A stretch of 64,000 nt of DNA from Amborella trichopoda (taxonomy: Eukaryota; Streptophyta; Magnoliopsida; Amborellales; Amborellaceae): contig NW_006498608.1 of assembly GCF_000471905.2 (NCBI RefSeq), positions 6,914,160 to 6,978,159 of the forward strand. Direction: 5' to 3'. The translations under genes were made by a program, and so were the position numbers. Within the stretch, counting starts at the first letter, position 1, and every line of letters begins with the position of its first letter. The notes under the pieces were generated by a model that saw only the letters and a program-made list of their open reading frames with translations, searched no databases and was not told the DNA's origin. Of this stretch, positions 43,701 to 54,204 are shown piece by piece.

Positions 43701-45640
43701 AAATCTCGCTCTCTCTCTCTCTCTCCAAAAATAAATTTGGGGAGCATAACAAAAGATACTTAGGGATTACATGGTTTGCCCAATTTAAATTCTTAGGTAA
43801 AAGTATTACAATACCCAAGTCAAATATGGTATGTGGTACAACACATGACACCATCCTCCACATGTGGAATGGACGGTGGACGTCCTTTTGCTAAACGACG
43901 TGATGCATGGCATATTTTTCCAAACAAAAAAAAACACTTTGTTCTTCTTTCTATAAACTTTTGTTTGTCCTTTTCCTTAATATATAACATTTTTGATGGT
44001 CTCCTTTCATTGCCTTAGATGGTGTTATGAGGCACATTGAAACCTTTGCATGCGCCTTTTTCTCTTCTACATTCCAATGTAAAAGTATATACGGTTGCAC
44101 CATCCTATAATCCAACCTGCGGGATCATACTGTGTATTTACTCCCACGGCTAAATACCATCTAGGTGGTATTTGAACACTCAATTTCGAGGATATAACCC
44201 GGCCAATGAGACTTGACAAAAAGAAAAGGAAAAAAAAAGAGAGTAATCTCGATGTGCTTGAAAAACATAAAGGCCAAAGATTGAAGAGAGATTTGATTTT
44301 TTGAATGATTGTTTCAGAACTCAAAATCTAAAATGTATGTCTTTAAACCAATTTATGATAATCTTAAAGTAGATCCCAAGATTGAAATAGAAAGAATCCA
44401 TCGAAGTATTTTTTTTTTTCCTCGAGAGAATAAGTGTACGGTACTTTTTTTTGCCCGAGAGAGTGTGTACAATTTGCTACCAAGGTCGTCCTCCAATTTT
44501 TTTTTTAGGGTAATTCAGTGGAGAAGATAGAATTTGCTACGAAGGTCGTCCTCTAATTTATTGTTTTTATTTTTAGGGTAATTCAATGGGGAAGATTGGC
44601 TCCTGCCCATTTTTTTCAATAGAATTGGGAGTTACATTTTGAAGGTGTTAATTGGAAGTGCCAATAGTAGTAATGGATACCACGATGTAGTAGTTGGGTG
44701 TAGGATGCTACCACTATGACCCCAACCCCTTTGCTAATTTTCTTTATTTTGTGAAGGAAAAAGTTCATATGAAGTTGACAACTTAAATTGTAGAATAAAT
44801 GTGTACCCCTTTCCTAATTTTCTTTATTTAAGGTGTTCACACTATAGAGTTTTTATCATTATACTCAACAAAATTTGGACACTTTTATATTGGTTTTGTA
44901 CATTGAGCTTCTTTTAATAAGGGTGTTTTTAGTCATTATGAGGGATATGACATTATCTCCATGAGTGTGATATCACCCACATGATGCATTAAATGTCACT
45001 ATTATATTCCACATTGGTAATGTCACATCTTATGTAGATGATGTCACACTCATCTTAATGATAAAAAATAACCTTATTAAAAAAGATTCTCATTGTACAA
45101 AACAATAGAATATAAGTATTCAAAATTTGTTGGATACAATGATAAATTATTCTATCATGTAAGCACCCTAATATAATTATTTAGTATTATAGTTAGAAAT
45201 AAAAATAGATTCTCACATCACCCTAAAATAAATTGACGCCAAACTTGAATATTATGAAAAAATAATATAGTTAGAAATAAAAATAGATTCTCGCAACGCC
45301 CTATCACAATTTGACTCCAAATTTGAATATCATGAAAAATCAAATTTGAATATCATGAAAAATGAAAAAGTTTGGAGATGCATCTTTGATTGTTTGACCT
45401 AACAAGCTAATGCAAACCTCACCCGTACAAAAGAAGCATTAGGATTGAATATCCCATCCGGAAAAGGAGGAATGAATATGAAACGCACTCCATAATTATT
45501 GTATTTTGGTCTTATGATTATTGTACTTTTATCTTTATTTAAGGATTTCTAGGAAGGTTGATGAGACTCAAGTGGGCCATTGAATGTTTAGAAGTGAGGG
45601 CTATTGACCTTTTGACAAAAATGGCTGAGCGTGGACCCAG
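43700..45640. other. Intergenic with a 60-bp tandem duplication
   Basis: AATTTGCTACCAAGGTCGTC at 44471 and AATTTGCTACGAAGGTCGTC at 44531 start two units that end AGGGTAATTCA(G/A)TGG. At 45250-45365 a stretch (AGTTAGAAATAAAAATAGATTCTC, AATTTGAATATCATGAAAAAT) is also partly doubled. No gene seen. Confidence 0.5.
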
Positions 45641-45649
45641 ACATCTTGT

Positions 45650-45955
45650 TTTAAGAAAATGTGGTGGGGTAGGTTTGGGTCGAGCCGACCCTGGCTTGGA
45701 CCCAGGTCGGGTTAGGTCAATTGGAATAGTACCCAACATGCCGATTCGAGGTGGGTATACTTCAAAATATCACGTATGTATATATGTTGGGTAAGGTCGA
45801 TTGATCCAAATTTCCCATGTTGTACTTGTGCCTAGACTGACCCTAGTCGGGTACAGGTCAAATGGGCCCACACTCAATCCGTAGGTCCATTTTAAGGAGC
45901 AGAACTCCGAACAAGGTCGGATTGACCCCAACCCGATAAAAACTCTGAACATCCT
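45650..45955. repeat. GGTCGGG-rich dispersed repeat
   Basis: GGTTTGGGTCGAGCCGACCC, CCCAGGTCGGGTTAGGTC and the partly inverse TAGTCGGGTACAGGTC. Same class as 43240 and 57655. Confidence 0.5.
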
Positions 45956-46075
45956 CTAAATTTCATGTGCGATTCTACAAAAGTAAAATTTGATTCTTTT
46001 GAATAAATTATAGGAAAAGTTACTCATGAATCAGCGGGCTCACCAATGGGCAAGATGGATGTTGTAAAATTTCCA

Positions 46076-46267
46076 TGGGGCTAAAATGAATTCAGACAGC
46101 ATAGAAATTTTACTTAAAAAATGGGATTTTAACTATTAGAAATTTTATTTTATTTTCATGACCTAGATCATGTGCAGCAAAACTTTGGATTAAAAATCTA
46201 TTTTTAAGATAAGGAGCCCGCATATGTACAGTATGAGTCGGCTGACTTATGGAAACCCAGTCCTAAA
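46076..46267. repeat. Dispersed repeat, copy 2 (partner at 8601)
   Basis: Colinear with 8601-8790: GGGGCTAAAATGAATTCAG, TTTGGATTAAAAATCTATTT, GCCCGCATATGTACAGTATG and AGTCGGCTGACTTATGG. Confidence 0.7.
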
Positions 46268-46269
46268 GT

Positions 46270-47840
46270 GTAAGAATAGGGGAAGTATGCCGGCCACCTT
46301 TAGAATAAAAAAGTAATCCCCATATTGAAATCTTGAAGCAAGGGTGTGCTTGAAGTTCGAGAACAATTTTGTTCAATTTTCAAATAAGAAAAAATACAGC
46401 CCAATCAATTGATATTTGATCGGTTGGACTGGATGGTTTTAATGGATTTGATTAGCTAAATAAAGTTGTTTAAATTTTTTAATATGATTGACATTTTTAA
46501 TTATTGTATCGGATTTTATTTTTTTTTTAAAATACAGTCCAATCGATTTGACTAATAAGTGGATTAGATTTGAAATCAAACCCCTTGTCTAATTGGTGAC
46601 CAGCTTGATCCTAAGACTTTTACTTTTAGTGCAAGAAGATAATAGGCAGCTTCGGTGCTTAAATATAAAATAGTAAGGTTGATCTTTATTATTTTTAATA
46701 CAAAACTTGAGATATATTTTCCCGGACTTTGAGTGCAATTAAGTACATTCAGTAATACATTTTAACTATCGAATATTTCACATCCGACAATCACGGGTGA
46801 CTGTGACCTTACTTCATGTGCGTACATGTACTTGCGTGTTCTAGAAAATAAAAAAACGTTTGTAGCCAAATGCAACAAAAGTCGCTTCATAGTGACGCAT
46901 AGAAGATGCAAAAAGCGCATTTTGACAATTTTGTTTCCCTAGTTTCAAATTAGGCATTGGAAACAACTATATTCAAAAATCATTTATTTTACTTAATATG
47001 CCAAGGTATGCAAATATAGGGGGGCAATGGTATTTTTGGTAAATTTCAAGGTTCCTAGGATAGTAATCCTATCCCTTCATCAAAATAACCTAATTTATTA
47101 TAGTTAAATTAATTATCATTATAATCCAAAATCTTATTTCAATTATTAGGGTTGGCTACATAAATCATGTTTCTCTACCATTCATAGATTAAGGATTCAT
47201 GATAAGATGTGGTAAAGTTATTTTAGTTGTCTACCTAATGCAACCCACCACTTTTACTCGAGCTTGTGATGAGTTAAAGAGAAAGCTTTAAAAAAATGTA
47301 TTACCCTTATCAGACCCACATTAATATGGATACAAAAAATAGTCCTAATTGTTTTATTTTTCACAGCTAAAGTCCTAATGTATATGGGGTCGCATACCGC
47401 ATAGGCCTTTTCGACTTGGCCCAACGTGTATAAACACTTAATATGTATGATTTCCATATTTGTTGATAAAAGCTTCTTATAAAGACCCTAACAAGTCTGC
47501 ACTTGGAAATTAAAGAAGGGGTTTTGTTAGGGTATTTCTATTCAAGGAAAGTATATGATGAGAAGAAGAGTTTGGGGCCTCACGGTAGTATTGATTAGCT
47601 CTATGGTGAGGTCTCTGACTCCATTCTTACCAAAGGGCAGGGGCCCAAATCCCCCATTGACTCACCCAATTACCATATCATGGTATCCATTCTTACTGAC
47701 ACCCCCAATTAACACCTTCAAAATGTAACTCCCTAATGGATTGAAAAAAAGGGTAGAAGCTCCCTATTAAATTACCCAAAAAAAAATAAGATATGAAATT
47801 TGGTTGCTGCATTGATTTCATTGACTGAGCTCAAAATTCA
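46270..47840. other. Intergenic, SINE-like fragments
   Basis: At 47175-47262 an inverted fragment of the SINE-like element of 18470 (GGATTCATGATAAGATGTGG, CTACCTAATGCAACCCACC). At 47625-47675 AAAGGGCAGGGGCCCAAATC with CCCCATTGACTCACCCA resembles 62715-62755. No gene seen. Confidence 0.5.
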
Positions 47841-47852
47841 AAAGAAATTTTT

Positions 47853-48270
47853 TCGAACTTTGTGATACACCCAAGCTATCAAATTTCACACCAGACGATT
47901 GTAAGTAATTGTGACTTCCTCTTGCCAAATGTAAATGGAGAAATTTTCTCGAACTTTGTGATACACCTAAGCTATCAAATTTCACATCAAACGGTTATAA
48001 GCAATTGTGATTTCCTCTTACCAAATGTAAATGAAAAAATTTTCTCGAACTTTATAATACACCCAAGCTATCAAATTTCATATCAGACGGTTGTAAGTAA
48101 TTGTGACTTCCCTTTGCCAAATGGAAATGGTCTTGTTGTACAAAATCCCATCTATATATGGGTATAAGCAATCAAATTTCACATCAGACAGTTGTAAGAA
48201 ATTGTGACTTCCCCTTGCCAAATGTAAATGATCTTATTGTATAAAATCCCATCCATATATGGGTATTTTT
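47853..48270. repeat. 96-bp tandem repeats, three full and one partial
   Basis: TCGAACTTTGTGATACACC begins at 47853, 47949 and 48045 (exact 96-bp spacing); a fourth copy lacks the start and is fused to GTACAAAATCCCATC(T/C)ATATATGGGTA, which occurs twice. Because 96 is a multiple of three a 101-residue frame (IH(P/L)SYQISHQT...SNCDFLLPN) stays open; nothing suggests it is a gene. Confidence 0.85.
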
Positions 48271-48279
48271 TAACTGTAC

Positions 48280-48900
48280 TTAATGTTTTTGGTCACTCAT
48301 TATCCTTCTTTCGTGATACAAAATTTTTGGAGCAAGGATTTTTGTTAGTGAAATTTGTATGATGGGGTTATGAAGTTCTACTTTACTTTTTATTGCCGCA
48401 GCCTCACACAACCACATCCTATAAATAAGAATAGTTTGGGAAATTAAGTTCTCTTAAATGGAATGAATTACTAACAAAATATTTAATCCTCATATATCAT
48501 ATTTTTAAAAATTGAAAAAGTTACAGGGCCTTGTATAAAAAATAGGGACCACTAGCTCAAGAATTAGTGGATAATTCACAGAGAGAGAAAGAGAGAGAGG
48601 ATGAAGCTTTTTAAGTAGAGAGAGAATCAATTATAACTCATTCACATTTATTATAGCATTAATAAGCAATAAAATTACAAAGCAAAAAAGTATACAAAGA
48701 AGAGAGCATTTTAGAGAAAATAGAGAGAAAAAATAAAGGAGAAGGAAAAAGGAATCCCAACCTTATGTCATCGACTTCATATGTTCATAAAATAGAATGC
48801 ATGCACACTTATTGCATATAAACATAGCCCACAAAAGGCGCGAGAAACCGTAAGAAATACAAAAGAAAAAGAAACGACCAAGAAAAAAGCGTCACCCTGA
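48280..48900. other. Intergenic downstream of the MATE gene
   Basis: AT-rich. (GA)n short runs at 48581-48601 and several (minus-strand) AATAAA-like signals between 48640 and 48740 could serve the MATE gene's 3' end. Confidence 0.4.
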
Positions 48901-48904
48901 TCCA

Positions 48905-49205
48905 GAAGAGAGAGAGAGAGAGAGAGCTTAGTCAAGACTCAAGTGAAGTTGAGACTCAGAGATCATTCAAATGAAGCTGAGAAGAGAGAGCTTAAACCTT
49001 TCAGTGGAGTTGAGAGATGATGTTGAGAAGAGAGCTCTTAAACCTTTCAGTGGAGTGGAGAGAGAGAGAGAGAGTGAGAGAGAGAGAATTCGAACCTTTA
49101 ATGTGTGTTTTGTGTGTGTGTGAGAGGGAGAGAGAGATAGAAGAGAAAAAGAGATAACCTAAACGTTTAAGTGAAGTATTTAGAGGGAGGGAGAGAGAGA
49201 GAGAG
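48905..49205. repeat. GA-rich minisatellite 3' of the MATE stop
   Basis: Units such as GAGAGCTTAAACCTTTCAGTGGAGTTGAGA recur three or four times with spacers of (GA)n; also (TG)n at about 49105-49121. Lies within 330 bases after the stop, so probably in the 3' UTR. Confidence 0.7.
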
Positions 49206-49232
49206 ATCGTCCGATCGATCGATCTTCAACCC

Positions 49233-50688
49233 TCAAGCAAAGTTGACCCGGTCCTCACCTTCCAAGATGAGGGGCTCGGTCTCGGAACCAGTAAGGCTGT
49301 TCGCTCGAGCCGCCTGAGCAGTCCAGTCCGTGTTCACCAAAGCCAAGAGCATCAGCAAGAGGCAGCAAGCCTCAGCTGTGAGCAACCCAAGCCACAGGCC
49401 CACAAACCCTAATCCTAGAAAGAAAGCCAGGCTCACAGCCACAGGCAAGCCCAACAAGTAAAATGAGCCCAAGTTTATATAGGCCCCCAGGCCCGGCCTA
49501 GCACACCCCCTAAGCAAACCACACCCACTTGTTTGAGGGCAATTGAAGAGCTCACAGAGCCCAATTATGGGCAAAGCCTGGCTAATCAACCTTAAAATGC
49601 TCCTCTCACGTGTGAACATGAGCCCCCACACATGCAAAACCGAGGTGGCGAAGCCCATGGAGAAGAGCCCCAACAGGGCTGAGCCCATGAGGCCCACGAT
49701 CGTGGCCCTCCTCGCACTTGTCGGATTGTCGGCCCCGAGCTCATGGCTCACACGTGTGGAGATCCCTAAGCTCAGAGAGGAGGGCAAAATGTAGAGGAGA
49801 GAGGTGGTTTGGATGAGGACCCCCATGGCTGCCACCTTGGGCTGGGGCTCACTCAGAAGCCCACAAAGCAATATCATGAGCTCATACCACCACCACTCTA
49901 GGCACACAGATGCACAACTTGGGATTGCCAATTGCAACAGTGGCTTCCAATTGGTGAAGCAGTCCATGGGCCTGAGCCCATGGAAGGTGGGCCCATGGGC
50001 CCCGTTCTTGCACACATAGAGGAGCAAGAGAAAAACCAAGTTGAAATTTGTCCAAATTGAGGAGAGGGCCACACCCTTGAGCCCAAGGCCCAGGCCAAAG
50101 ACCAAGAAAAAATTGATGGGTATGTGAAGAGAGAGAGAGATGGCTGCACAAGTGGCCAGTGCAAGTGTTTCATTCTGGACCCTCAGATAAATCTTTAGAG
50201 GGTGGAGGATTGCTTGGGCCAAGAGGTCAGGTAGAGAGAAGATTATAAAGGTGGAGGCCAAGGATGTGACCTCATGGTCCTGGCCACACCAAAGCATGAA
50301 CCTCTCCATACTAAGCCAAATGAGGCCAATTGGAAGGCTTGCACACAAGAGAATCAGGATTGTTTTTAGGAGAGTTAGGGCAATGAGGGACCACCTCTTG
50401 GCCCCAAATGCTTGACCACAGATGGGTTCCATGCCCATGGAGAGGCCAGTGAGAATAGAGTGGGCAGTTATGTTGGCAAACCCTAGAGAGAGAGAGCCAG
50501 CTGCAAGTTGGAGGTCGCCCAAGTGGCCAAGGAAGAGCATGGAGACCATGGACCTCAGGTAGAGGAGGAGGGTGCTGAGGGCAGTAGGACCTGAGATTTT
50601 TGCAATGGACTTGAGCTCTTCCAGGGCCTGGGTCAGAGGGGGTAGAGGTGTTAGTGCTTGGTGTCATTTGCTTCACGTTTGAAAATCT

Positions 50689-50723
<35 letters not shown>

Positions 50724-51012
50724 CAAAAAGAGGAGTAGGTACCTCGTCCCAAGTGGGGTGGCATTGAAGGTGGTGGGGCTCCTCAATCTGTTGAACCTTG
50801 AAGCCTTCGTCCTTTTGCAATATGATCACTGAAACATAAACATCTTTCTTCTTCTTCTGCCCATTCTTTTTGTTGTTCTTCTTCTCTCTCTTATTGCTAT
50901 TACACTCCTGCTTCTCTTCTTCTCTCTCTAACTCTCCTCTCTGCTCCTCCTCGTTCTTCCAATGGACACTGCCTGGCTGCCTGCAAAGAGCAGCTGTGAT
51001 AGCAGTCTCCAT
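49233..51012 (-). CDS. MATE / DETOXIFICATION efflux transporter
   Basis: Predicted exons 51012-50743 and 50627-49233 (minus) give 554 residues. The second exon alone carries the transporter: GPTALSTLLLYLRSMVSMLF, the EPICGQAFGAK loop (about residues 157-167), CLEWWWYELMILLCG (332-346) and CELFNCPQTSGCGLLRGCAR (448-467), all signatures of the plant DTX48-53 clade, with 12 hydrophobic segments and a polar tail. Family members export organic compounds by proton or sodium exchange; Arabidopsis relatives (ADS1/ABS3, BCD1) act at Golgi or late endosomes and influence growth and senescence. Substrate unknown here. The transporter frame has a TGA 26 codons plus about 9 more upstream of its first Met and no start; splicing GACGAG/GTACCT to TGACCCAG/GCC (115-bp intron, phase 0) restores HPTWDE-ALEELKSIAKISGP, which suits the family. 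The charged 90-residue N-terminus (METAITAALCRQPGS...) is the less certain part. A further Met lies at 51099. Confidence 0.9.
50628..50742 (-). other. Inferred intron of the MATE gene
   Basis: Donor GAG/GTACCTACTCC, acceptor CTCTGACCCAG/GCCCTG on the minus strand, with a long (CT)n tract (50689-50716 on the plus strand as GA) inside. Both neighbours are phase 0. Without it the transporter frame has no start codon before the conserved first helix. Confidence 0.7.
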
Positions 51013-51109
51013 CTCTCTCTCTCTCTCTCTAAACTTTCTAAAGCTGGAGATGATTGAGAAACAAAAGGAAACAAAGCTTTTAAGCTTTCTATCTTTCAAT
51101 TGAGTTAAG

Positions 51110-51410
51110 AACTCTTTTTTAAAACAAGGGAAATAACTCTTCTTCCTCTAGTGAGAGAGACGTGCATAACTCTTCTTTTCTAGAGAGAGAAAGAGAGATG
51201 AGGAGAGAGAAAGGTCAAGAACTCTTCTTTCTCTGGAGGGATAGATAGGTGAAGAACTACTCTCCTTTGTCTAGAGAGAGGTAAGGACTCTTCTTTGTTT
51301 AGAGAGAGGTAAGGAACTCTTCTTTGTTTAGAGAGAGAAAGATGGAGTACTCTTGAGTTTCTAGAGAGAGAAGTTAAAAGCTCTTCTTCTCTCTAGTGAG
51401 AGAGAGATGT
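51110..51410. repeat. GA/CT minisatellite in the MATE leader or promoter
   Basis: Seven or eight imperfect units of about 30-45 bp of the form AAGAACTCTTCTTTGTTTAG with AGAGAGAGGT (best copies at 51285-51345). Followed by (TA)n at about 51410-51432. It begins about 100 bases upstream of the chosen start codon. Confidence 0.75.
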
Positions 51411-51434
51411 ATATATATATATATATATATATTA

Positions 51435-51950
51435 GTAATAAGGAAATGGGGAGTGAGAGTTCCCAAAGCTCAGACTCTTTCACCTCGGAAACCACTGCAC
51501 TGTCCTTCCCAATGCTATCTCCTATCGACCTTCCTTCCAAGAAATATAAGTTCTAGATTCAAGCCCTCGAGTAATATCGGATTTCTTTCTTTCTCTAATG
51601 TATACATCTTTCTCTCTCTTAATACATACGTCTATAATACATACATCTATATTATATATAGTTTTTTATAATATAGATTTTTTTTTTTAGCAAAATATTA
51701 TATATAGTTATTAACGTTCCCATGAAATAAATTCTAAATTGCGGCTTGGAAGCCTTTTCAGGGCCTCGAATAAGTCTCTCTCCCACTCTCTTTTCTCTAG
51801 TTATCTTTGAATAACTCAATTGAATTTTTGTTCTTTAATTCTCTCTCTCTATATATATAGAATATGAAATGTTTTTCATTCCAAATTCCGTTCGATGTCT
51901 TGACCTTTTTTATTTTAAAAATACAACTTGGCATCATTATTTGGAAAATG
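51435..51950. other. Upstream of the MATE gene, AT-rich
   Basis: No gene seen. Short (TA)n and (CT)n runs, including TCTCTCTCTATATATATAG near 51841. The 91-residue frame over the TA run is not credible. Confidence 0.4.
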
Positions 51951-51997
51951 CTTATGTTTGAACTTCATCTGCCGTAGGTTATCAACCTACTCTTAAG

Positions 51998-53975
51998 CGG
52001 CGTTTGATAAGACCCAGCCGTTAGTTTCACCCGTTTGATAACGAACACAAGTACGAAAATTGGAACACCATTTTTCTCACTTTTACTATTCCTTTTTACA
52101 AAGTCGCTGCCTTGCATCTTGTCCTGTAGCCTCTGCAACCAAGATCAATAAAACCAAAAAGTAAAGGATTTTTCTACTTTTTATTGAGGCTTTGTTCTAA
52201 TAAGGTATTTTGATAAATTCATGACTTAGCATGTGTCTATTTTTGTGAGGGAGTGTCTCAATTCAAAAAAACCTGTGATCACTTCCTCCTTGGTACCAAT
52301 TTAGGGTTATGTCTCTTCTATGGGGATTTATTTTTCTGGTCTTTGGACTCCAAGTTGATCACCGCAACTACTGAAATTGCATTTTGTTCCTTGTTTTTTT
52401 CCTAGTTTCCCCTCGTCATTCGAAATGGTGAATTTTAGGGTTTATCTTTCTCCTTTTTTTCGATTTTCTTTTGGTGATCTCCCTTGGTTATTTCTCTGAT
52501 TGTGGATCACTGCAACTAATAAGGACCATAAAGTTATCTGGCTTGTGCATTTTCTGTATCTGATTTTTCATTGCGCTTTTGCTACCTTTTTTTTGCCTAT
52601 TGGATGTTTGAAAACAGTCAGGTCTTGGTTTTTACCATTTTCTTTAGCTATCATTCTTGTTTTTCTCAGTTCTATTATTCTCCAACTTCGCTTTTCTTTT
52701 CTCTTTTTATCCGTCTTTTTCTTCTGATTCAAAAAATAAATAAATGCTACCTACAAAAACCCTGACTTCCTTTTGTTTTTTGAGACATTGTTAAATGTTA
52801 TTGTCGTTCTGTTTCATTCTTGCATTATCCTGAGTTCATCAGTAAAAAATTGGAGTATTTATTTTAACAAATTTATTTCCTATTTTATCTTACTTATTGG
52901 GTGTGTTTTCTTTCATTGGGTTTGAGTTATGGGTGCATGGAAGATTCATTCTTGCCATTATCGTGAGTTCATCAGTAAAAAATTTGAGTTTTTATTTCAA
53001 AAATTTATTTGCCTATTAAATCTTACTTATTGGGTGTGTTTTCTTTCATTAGGTTTGATCTATAGGTGCACAGAAGATTGGTTTCAATGGATGCTGGTAT
53101 AAATTTACTTCTAATAAAGAGGTAGAGGCAATTAATTTGATAAGATAAATGGGTAGACGTTATTACAATTTGTAATCCATAGTGTAAATTGGAATGAATC
53201 TTTCGTTCTCGTCACAGTGGAATTGGGAAAATCTTGTGATGTTACTTGGAAAACAAAATGAGACCATAGAGTTTCTACATTATAAAAAGTTGAAGTTCTA
53301 TTATGAATAACGATATGGCTCCGAGGAGCCAGGTGTATTTAAACAAATTACTTTTCTGCTGATGCTGACATTCCACTTGTGCTCTGAGTTAATGTATTTG
53401 TTGCTCATGATATTTTTTAACACTTATGGAAAATGGCAAAGCTGCGCTGAATGTTTCAAGGTAAAAATATTTTGTAGCCTCTGAACTTTTTAAATATGTA
53501 GTGCAAAATGTGGTCACAATATGGAATGGTTAGCTTTTCAAACTTTTAAATATTTATTTCTAAACCTCATGCTCAAGTGTCACTAATGCTTGAGTTTTCA
53601 TTTAACATGTGGGTGTAAAGAGAGCAATAAATGGGGATGGACTTGATGACAATATTCTTCGATGCTTATGTAAATTTTGGTATTTATGCTGGATGAATGG
53701 AAAGAACCTTACTTAATTATAAAATATTTTTTTTGGGTGAGTAATTATAAAATATTTTAAAAAAATTATATTGCGCACATCTTATCAATGAAATACATAA
53801 TAAACAGTACATGCAGTTTCCAGCTTTCCCCTTGCCAAATGTGAAATTACCAGCACCACAGTTTATCAAACAGGTTCCAACTTTCACCCAACCAATTCTC
53901 ACCTGCATTCCATAATCCAGGAAGTTAGTAGCAGAGGTGATTCCCAAGGACACTAAAGTGAAAGTTTATCAAAGG
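51998..53975. mobile_element. hAT-like non-autonomous element inside the atpB fragment
   Basis: The two atpB halves are separated by about 1.98 kb. The left edge reads AGCGGCGTTTGATAAGACCC and the right edge, inverted, GCCTTTGATAAACTTTCAC, sharing a short terminal inverted repeat around TTTGATAA. TACTCTTA on the left and TACCTTA on the right fit an 8-bp target duplication with one base lost, the size hAT transposases make. No transposase domain is visible. A 132-bp tandem duplication (52815-53078) lies inside. Confidence 0.55.
52815..53078. repeat. 132-bp tandem duplication
   Basis: CATTCTTGC(C)ATTATC begins at 52815 and 52947; both copies run through GAGTTCATCAGTAAAAAATT, TTACTTATTGGGTGTGTTTT and TCTTTCATT(G/A)GGTTTGA to AGGTGCA(T/C)(G/A)GAAGATT. 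Confidence 0.85.
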
Positions 53976-54007
53976 CTACCTTAGTACAAAAATAGGTTCG
54001 TTTCACA

Positions 54008-54151
54008 AAAGAATTACTTCTACTAAAAGAGGAACGCATCACTTCTATTCAAGCAAGACATGTACCTACAGATGATTTGAAAGAATTACTTCTACTAAAA
54101 GAGGAACGCATCACTTCTATTCAAGCAAGACATGTACCTACAGATGATTTG
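54008..54151 (+). repeat. 72-bp tandem duplication in the atpB fragment
   Basis: AAAGAATTACTTCTACTAAA begins at 54008 and 54080; both copies end CTACAGATGATTTG and look identical. The unit is plastid-derived, so the duplication came after transfer to the nucleus. Confidence 0.92.
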
Positions 54152-54204
54152 ATCGACCCTGCTGTTGCCACGACATTTGCATATTTTGATTTGATTTTAT
54201 ATTT

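Larger units (their letters stand above)
51960..54190 (+). pseudogene. Plastid atpB fragment in nuclear DNA, split by an insertion
   Basis: CTGCCGTAGGTTATCAACC with TACTCTTA (51970-51997) encodes SAVGYQPTL of the chloroplast ATP synthase beta subunit. The same gene resumes at about 53976 with TACCTTAGTAC, AATAGGTTCGTTTC, AAAGAATTACTTCTACTAAA and on to ACTTCTATTCAAGCA, GTACCTACAGATGATTTG and GACCCTGCT...ACATTTGC, i.e. the [20 protein letters not shown] region followed by SIQA, VPADDLTDPA and ATTFA of the plastid protein. This is a short nuclear plastid-DNA insert (in total about 200 bp of atpB). It is non-functional: substitutions, a 72-bp internal duplication and a 2 kb insertion break it. 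Confidence 0.8.

Noticed and set aside
47862-48167. Periodic 101-residue peptide
   Set aside because: Explained by a 96-bp tandem repeat whose length is a multiple of three.
50311-51099. 262-residue minus-strand frame taken as a whole
   Set aside because: Only its first part (from METAITAALC to TWDE) is likely coding; the rest reads through the inferred intron and then the transporter exon in the wrong frame.
52500-52765. Hydrophobic small proteins of 64-75 residues
   Set aside because: Overlapping frames in T-rich sequence inside the hAT-like insert; composition alone explains the hydrophobicity.
53080-53160. Agenet-like text (GFNGCWYKFTSNK)
   Set aside because: Only a dozen residues resemble the domain, and there is no continuation in any frame.
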